The notes beneath the pieces were generated by a model. The model saw nothing but the letters and a program-made list of their open reading frames with translations, had not been told where the DNA came from and did not search any database. Below, one piece after another: positions 59,739 through 64,000 of a stretch of 64,000 nucleotides of DNA. Where the stretch lies: NCBI RefSeq assembly GCF_001612845.1, contig NZ_BDBF01000018.1:1-64000 (forward strand), given 5' to 3'. The stretch comes from Nocardia elegans NBRC 108235. Its GTDB lineage: Bacteria > Actinomycetota > Actinomycetes > Mycobacteriales > Mycobacteriaceae. Position numbers and translations under genes: made by a program. How positions within the stretch are numbered: position 1 is the first letter of the stretch; the number at the start of each line of letters is the position of its first letter.

Positions 59739-60613
59739 ACCAGACCTCGCAAGGTTCGTGCGGGGGGCCGGATGCCCTGAATCGCCGCGATCATGTCCAC
59801 TACTCGCCGGGTTGCGGCGACCTCGTGAACTCGGAAGACCCGGGCGCCGGCCGCGGCCGCCCACGCGGTTGCCGCCAATGTCCCCTCCAATCGCTCGGAA
59901 AGTCCGACACCAAGAGTCTCTCCGATGAAATCCTTATTACTCAGCGCCATCAAGACCGGCCATCCGGTATTTACAAGAATGTCCACGGCCCGCAACAGTT
60001 CGAGCCCGTGATACGTGTTTTTCCCGAAATCGTGGGTCGGATCGATGAGAATCGCGTCCGCCGCGACCCCTGCCGCGCGCGCCGCCTCGGCGGCGCGGAC
60101 CAGGGTGTCGGTGACCTCGGACACCACATCGGTGTACCGGACCCGATGCGGCCGGGTACGCGGCCGAGCGCCGCCGGTGTGGCTGCACACGATCCCCACG
60201 CCCAGTTCGGCGGCCACGCCCGCGAGCTGCGGATCCGCCCCGGCCCAGGTGTCGTTGATCAGATCCGCACCCTCGGCCACCGCCGCCCGCGCCACCTCAC
60301 TGCGCCAGGTGTCCACACTGATCAACAGGTCCGGATAGCGGGCGCGAATGGCCGCCACGAACGGCACCACGCGTCGCGCCTCCTCCGCGGCGTCGACCTC
60401 GTCCCCCGGCCCGGCCTTCACCCCGCCGATGTCGACCAGATCCGCCCCCTCGGACACGGCTCGCGCCACCGCGGCCATCGCGGCGACGTCGGAGAAGGTG
60501 GCGCCCCGGTCGTAGAAGGAATCGGGGGTTCGGTTGACGATCGCCATCACCAGCGCCCGATCCGTCGCCACCGGCTTACCGCACAGGGTGGACAGCGGTG
60601 ACGCAGAATTCAT
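59735..60613 (-). CDS. folP2: Dihydropteroate synthase-like protein FolP2
   Basis: 292 residues. DHPS-like motifs MAIVNRTPDSFYDRG, DIGG, ISVDTWRSEVA, LINDTWAG and VFRVHEV are all present in order. Mycobacterial FolP2 (Rv1207), in the same operon with gpgS, is reported to lack DHPS activity; the same may hold here. The ATG at 60613 lies 7 bases from TAGACT, so the mRNA is leaderless; the bases before the start are anti-Shine-Dalgarno-like. Confidence 0.93.
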   Translation of the reverse strand: MNSASPLSTLCGKPVATDRALVMAIVNRTPDSFYDRGATFSDVAAMAAVARAVSEGADLVDIGGVKAGPGDEVDAAEEARRVVPFVAAIRARYPDLLISVDTWRSEVARAAVAEGADLINDTWAGADPQLAGVAAELGVGIVCSHTGGARPRTRPHRVRYTDVVSEVTDTLVRAAEAARAAGVAADAILIDPTHDFGKNTYHGLELLRAVDILVNTGWPVLMALSNKDFIGETLGVGLSERLEGTLAATAWAAAAGARVFRVHEVAATRRVVDMIAAIQGIRPPARTLRGLV

Positions 60614-60620
60614 GGAGGTG

Positions 60621-60626
60621 AGTCTA
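60621..60626 (-). promoter_or_regulatory. -10 hexamer of leaderless folP2
   Basis: On the minus strand TAGACT lies 7 bases before the ATG at 60613. Confidence 0.65.
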
Positions 60627-60658
60627 ATTGCCGGGCCGTCGGCGCCCTCGGACACGAC

Positions 60659-62428
60659 CTAGCCCCGGGGTGCGGTACCGGCCGCCACCTCGTCGGGATA
60701 GCTCGGGTAGAACGGCACATATCCCTGGTCGCGGCCCTTCAGCGCATAGACCTCGGTCGAATCGTCCGGGGTGAATCCCTGCTTGCGCAGGTCCACCTTG
60801 CGGCTCTTGAAGGTCGACGTGGTCTCCAGTTCGGGCACCACGCGGACGAACAGCGGCACCGCATATCCGGGCAGGCGGTCGTAGAGCTGAGCGGCCAGGC
60901 CGGAGCCGTCGAAGGCGGCGCCGGCGGCGAGGGTCACCGCGGCCATCCCCGCCTTGCCGTCGGCTCCGGGCATGTCCACGCCGTACACCACCGCCTCGGT
61001 GATACCGGGCGCACCGTCGAAGGCGCTTTCGACTTCGGTGGTCGCGACGTTCTCCCCCTTCCAGCGGAAGGTGTCGCCGAGGCGGTCGACGAAGGCGATG
61101 TGGCGCCAATGCTGGTCGCGCACAAGATCTCCGGTGTCGAACCAGCAGTCGCCCTCGTCGAATGCGTTGCGCACCAACTTCGATTCGGTCGCCGACTTGT
61201 CGGTGTAGCCGTCGAACGGGGAACGGTCGGTGACCTTCGCCAGCAGCAGGCCCACACCGCCGGAGGCAACCTTGCGCAGTCGCCCGTCGGGGTATCGCCG
61301 AGCCTTACCGGTCTCCTCGTCGAATTCCACCACAGCGTAGGGCAGCGGCCCGAATCCGGCGGTGCGGTCGACGCCGAAGGCGTTGATGAAGGCGATATTT
61401 CCCTCACTCGCGCCGTAGAACTCCACCACCCGGCCGATGCGGAAGCGCCGCCGGAATTCGTCCCACAACTCCGGGCGCAGGCCGTTGCCGACGGCCAGCC
61501 GCACCGAATGTTCGTGTTCGCGAGACGATTCCGGCTGGTTGAGCAGGTAGCGGCAGAGCTCGCCGATGTAGATGAAGGCCGTCGACCTGGTCGCGATGAC
61601 CTCGCTCCAGAAGTTCGACACCGAGAATTTGCGTCCCAGCGCCAACGTCGCGCGCGAGCCGAGCACCGCGCCGAGCGCGACGGTCAGCGCGTTGTTGTGA
61701 TACAGCGGCAGGCAGCAGTACATGGTGTCGCCACCACGCAGGCGGATGCCGAGACCGCCCAGCCCGGCCATACTCTTCGTCCAGCGCAGGTGGGTCATCA
61801 CGCTGGCCTTCGGCAGGCCCGTCGTGCCCGAGGTGAAGATCAGGAACGCGCGCTCCCGGGCACGGATGTCGGCGCACACCTCCGGGTCGGCCGGATCGGC
61901 GTCGCGGGCCAGTTCCCGCAGTTCCTCGGAATACAGCAGATTCGGCGGCGGCTCGGGCAGCGAGCGCACCGCGTCCTCGCATTCCTCGCCGATCACGTTG
62001 ACGGTGCTGTCGAGCAGGCCGAAGCTGTGGGCGAGTACCTGTTCGCGCTGATTGTGATTGAGCAGCCCGACGGTCGCGCCCAGCTTCACCGTCGCCAGTA
62101 CCACGAACAGGGTCTCGGGGCGGTTGGTCATCAGCACGCCCACCACATCGCCGCGGCGCACACCGCGCTGCGCCAGCACCTGCGCGAAGCAGTTCACCTC
62201 GGTATTGGCCTCGCCGTAGGTGTATTCGCGGCCCTCGAAGCGCAGGAACGGCCGATTGGGATACCGTCGTGCCGCCTTCTGGAAGTACAGCCCGACCGAG
62301 GATTTGTCGTCGGCGCGCACCAGCATGCCGGTGGCGCCGCGCAGCATGCCCGGCGTCTCCACCGCCATCGCGGGCAGCCTGCGCACCAGATCCCAGAGAC
62401 TGATCGTGTTGCGGGCCTCGGTGCTCAC
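60659..62428 (-). CDS. fadD6: Long-chain/very-long-chain acyl-CoA synthetase FadD6
   Basis: 589 residues of the FATP/VLACS branch. AMP-binding FTSGTTGLPKASVMTH, VEFYGASEGN, FDTGDL, FRWKGENVATTEVE and C-terminal STFKSRKVDLRKQGF identify it. Activates fatty acids at the membrane, possibly coupled with uptake. GGAGG lies 5 bases before the GTG at 62428; longer upstream reading is not supported. Mycobacterial counterpart Rv1206. Confidence 0.95.
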   Translation of the reverse strand: MSTEARNTISLWDLVRRLPAMAVETPGMLRGATGMLVRADDKSSVGLYFQKAARRYPNRPFLRFEGREYTYGEANTEVNCFAQVLAQRGVRRGDVVGVLMTNRPETLFVVLATVKLGATVGLLNHNQREQVLAHSFGLLDSTVNVIGEECEDAVRSLPEPPPNLLYSEELRELARDADPADPEVCADIRARERAFLIFTSGTTGLPKASVMTHLRWTKSMAGLGGLGIRLRGGDTMYCCLPLYHNNALTVALGAVLGSRATLALGRKFSVSNFWSEVIATRSTAFIYIGELCRYLLNQPESSREHEHSVRLAVGNGLRPELWDEFRRRFRIGRVVEFYGASEGNIAFINAFGVDRTAGFGPLPYAVVEFDEETGKARRYPDGRLRKVASGGVGLLLAKVTDRSPFDGYTDKSATESKLVRNAFDEGDCWFDTGDLVRDQHWRHIAFVDRLGDTFRWKGENVATTEVESAFDGAPGITEAVVYGVDMPGADGKAGMAAVTLAAGAAFDGSGLAAQLYDRLPGYAVPLFVRVVPELETTSTFKSRKVDLRKQGFTPDDSTEVYALKGRDQGYVPFYPSYPDEVAAGTAPRG

Positions 62429-62469
62429 ATTCTCCTCCAACGGGTTCCGGTCGAGCGGTGTCGAATCGC

Positions 62470-63036
62470 TCAGGCGGTGCCGATGCGCGGCGCGGTCAGG
62501 GCTCGGAATGCGGATGCCACATCCGCGGTCACGGTAATCCGATCCAATGCGGGCCGCCCGATGAATCCGGCCGCACTCAGCTCGTCCAGCCACGCGAACA
62601 GCCCGCGGTAGTGGCCGTTCGGATCCAGCACCACCAGCGGCTTGCCGTGCAGTCCCAGGTATCCACCGGTCCACGCCTCGAAGAATTCCTCCAGCGTGCC
62701 GATTCCGCCCGGCAGGGTCAGGAAGGCGTCGGCGCGATCCTCCATGATCTGTTTGCGTTCGCGCATGGTGTCGGTGACGATCAGCTCGTCGCTGTCCACA
62801 TCGGCGACTTCCTGATGCACCAGGCGTTTCGGGATCACGCCCGTGGTGCGGGCGCCCCCGGCGCGGGCGGCCACCGCCACCGCACCCATCATCGACACAT
62901 GTCCGCCGCCGGAGACCAATTGCCAACCGCGGCGCGCGATTTCACTGCCCACCTCGGCGGCCAGCCGCAACGCGTCCGGATCCGTGGCGCTGGCCGAACA
63001 GTAGACGCACACCGCGAACGGCTGCCCGTTCACCAC
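62470..63036 (-). CDS. LOG-family protein (Rv1205-like)
   Basis: 188 residues. Rossmann-like LOG fold with SGGGHVSMMGAVA and the signature LPGGIGTLEEFFE. Such enzymes release cytokinin bases from their riboside monophosphates; Rv1205 does this in M. tuberculosis. Overlaps the upstream LOG gene by 7 bases, so translation is coupled. Confidence 0.92.
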   Translation of the reverse strand: MVNGQPFAVCVYCSASATDPDALRLAAEVGSEIARRGWQLVSGGGHVSMMGAVAVAARAGGARTTGVIPKRLVHQEVADVDSDELIVTDTMRERKQIMEDRADAFLTLPGGIGTLEEFFEAWTGGYLGLHGKPLVVLDPNGHYRGLFAWLDELSAAGFIGRPALDRITVTADVASAFRALTAPRIGTA

Positions 63037-63833
63037 TTGTCCTCCGTCCCCGTGGACTCCTCGCCGCGGCGCGCGGCGGCCTGCAACACGATGTCGATCA
63101 GCTCCTCCACACTGTCGGTCACGTGCAGCAGTCCCAGATCACCGGGCGAGATCTTGCCCGAGCCGGCCGGCGAATCCCGCAGCCAGTCGACCAGCCCCGC
63201 CCAGTACCGACTGCCGAACAGGATGACCGGGAAGCGGGTGATCTTGTTGGTCTGCACCAGTGTGAGCGCCTCGAACAGCTCGTCCAGGGTGCCGAAGCCG
63301 CCGGGCAGGCAGATGAACGCCTGGGAATACTTGACGAACATCGTCTTGCGGGCGAAGAAGTAGCGAAAGTTGATGCCGAGGTCGACCCATTCGTTGAGGC
63401 CCTGCTCCATCGGCAGTTCGATGCCGAGGCCCACGGAGAATCCGCCCGCCTCGCAGGCGCCGCGATTGGCCGCCTCCATCACTCCGGGACCGCCGCCGGT
63501 GATCACCGCGAAACCGGCCTCGGCCAGAGCCTCGCCGATGGCCCGCGCCGCCTCGTATTCGGGTGTATCCACCTGCGTCCGGGCCGAACCGAAAACCGAT
63601 ACGGCCCTGGGTATTTCGGCGAGGGCACCGAAGCCCTCCACGAATTCGCTCTGGATCCGGAGCACCCGCCAGGGGTCGGTGTGCACCCAGTCGGTGGCTC
63701 CGCGGCCGTCGAGCAGATGCTGATCGGTGGTTCCGGTGCCCTGTTTGCGGGCCCGGCGCAACATGATCGGGCCCCTGAACTTCGGCGTGGACTTCGGTGA
63801 TCTGGTCGGTGCGGGCTCGGACGCGGTGGACAT
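63030..63833 (-). CDS. LOG-family (TIGR00730) protein, larger paralogue
   Basis: 267 residues. A basic tail (1-45), then ITGGGPGVMEAANRGA and the LOG signature LPGGFGTLDELFE. Larger and only distantly similar to the next gene's product. It may hydrolyse a nucleoside monophosphate; pyrimidine/purine nucleosidase activity is known in the PpnN branch. The ATG at 63833 lies 7 bases after TAGGTT, leaderless. Confidence 0.9.
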   Translation of the reverse strand: MSTASEPAPTRSPKSTPKFRGPIMLRRARKQGTGTTDQHLLDGRGATDWVHTDPWRVLRIQSEFVEGFGALAEIPRAVSVFGSARTQVDTPEYEAARAIGEALAEAGFAVITGGGPGVMEAANRGACEAGGFSVGLGIELPMEQGLNEWVDLGINFRYFFARKTMFVKYSQAFICLPGGFGTLDELFEALTLVQTNKITRFPVILFGSRYWAGLVDWLRDSPAGSGKISPGDLGLLHVTDSVEELIDIVLQAAARRGEESTGTEDKW

Positions 63834-63840
63834 GGGACCG

Positions 63841-63846
63841 AACCTA
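63841..63846 (-). promoter_or_regulatory. -10 hexamer of the leaderless LOG operon
   Basis: On the minus strand TAGGTT lies 7 bases before the ATG at 63833, immediately after the dapE stop. Confidence 0.6.
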
Positions 63847-63851
63847 CCGGT

Positions 63852-64000
63852 TCAGCCCTTGTGACCGGTCAGGTAGTTGCGCAGGATCTCGGTGACGACG
63901 GTGATCTGGCGGGTGGGTACGCGCTCGTCCACCTTGTGCGCCAGATTGGGGTCGCCGGGCCCGAAATTGACCGCCGGAATGCCGCGAGCGGCGAATCGCG
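63852..64000 (-). CDS. dapE: Succinyl-diaminopimelate desuccinylase, C-terminal fragment (cut by window edge)
   Basis: Last 49 residues only, ending [29 protein letters not shown] carries the C-terminal metal-ligand His of the M20 peptidase family and matches DapE. The enzyme acts in the lysine/meso-diaminopimelate pathway for peptidoglycan. The rest lies beyond 64000. Confidence 0.85.
   Translation of the reverse strand, partial: RFAARGIPAVNFGPGDPNLAHKVDERVPTRQITVVTEILRNYLTGHKG

Noticed and set aside
62429..62926. N-terminal extension of FadD6 by about 165 residues
   Set aside because: The extra sequence is Arg/Gly-rich antisense of the LOG gene; the GTG at 62428 with GGAGG gives the family-typical length.
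1..64000. tRNA, rRNA, prophage, insertion sequence or CRISPR loci
   Set aside because: No cloverleaf-like, ribosomal, integrase, transposase, Cas or phage structural sequences were recognised by reading both strands; a tRNAscan or IS search could still reveal something small.

Overview
The window is chromosomal DNA of a mycolate-containing actinomycete, most likely Nocardia or a close relative. It is GC-rich throughout, most start codons are ATG or GTG, and the gene content and order follow the Mycobacterium tuberculosis kgd (Rv1248c) and Rv1202-Rv1239c neighbourhoods: corA, an Rv1234-like protein, an Rv1232c-like MgtE-domain protein, DUF1003, transglycosylase, mrp, the DivIVA protein/tag/DUF3117 trio, glgA-glgC, the Rv1217c-Rv1219c ABC/TetR operon, the O-methyltransferase, sigE-rseA-htrA-tatB, gpgS-folP2-fadD6, LOG proteins and dapE. 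No rRNA, tRNA, CRISPR array, prophage or insertion sequence was seen. The organism assignment is inference from gene content, not from a marker gene.

Layout. 1-6.1 kb: 3' part of kgd (TCA cycle), then a PadR regulator with a drug-efflux MFS pump. 6.1-11.7 kb: a membrane molybdopterin oxidoreductase, a PepD-like protease, and an HxlR-controlled SDR/tautomerase pair with two matching operators, then a VOC protein. 11.7-17.8 kb: long-chain acyl-CoA synthetase and a MymA/SadH/LipR-like operon (Baeyer-Villiger monooxygenase, SDR, esterase) with a divergent TetR. 17.8-23.3 kb: a co-oriented set of DMT transporter, PAP2-WS/DGAT fusion, lipoprotein and MFS exporter that looks like a neutral-lipid synthesis and export module. 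23.4-31.3 kb: an orphan choline/betaine-type binding lipoprotein, an OmpR/HisKA two-component system next to a hemophore-like secreted protein, malic enzyme, a 600-base gene-free stretch and a flavoprotein.

31.3-42.6 kb: PHP phosphatase, CorA, SUFU-like protein, GSP17M-like protein, a MaoC hydratase/CoA-ester lyase pair, a soluble MgtE-CBS protein, DUF1003, two secreted transglycosylase-like proteins and Mrp. 42.6-49.8 kb: DivIVA-domain protein, 3-methyladenine glycosylase, DUF3117, RlmA-type methyltransferase, ECF41 sigma factor with DoxX-like partner, and divergent glgM/glgC. 50-64 kb: ABC exporter with its TetR, O-methyltransferase, the envelope-stress set sigE-rseA-htrA-tatB, an HTH protein, then gpgS-folP2-fadD6, two LOG proteins and the 3' end of dapE.

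Themes. Central carbon and storage metabolism (kgd, malic enzyme, glgM, glgC, gpgS) sits beside lipid activation and storage (two FadDs, PAP2-WS/DGAT). Envelope functions (sigE regulon, TatB, HtrA/PepD proteases, transglycosylases, DivIVA protein) are prominent. Many genes lack a Shine-Dalgarno sequence but have a TANNNT hexamer 6-7 nt before the start codon, which is the signature of leaderless transcription.
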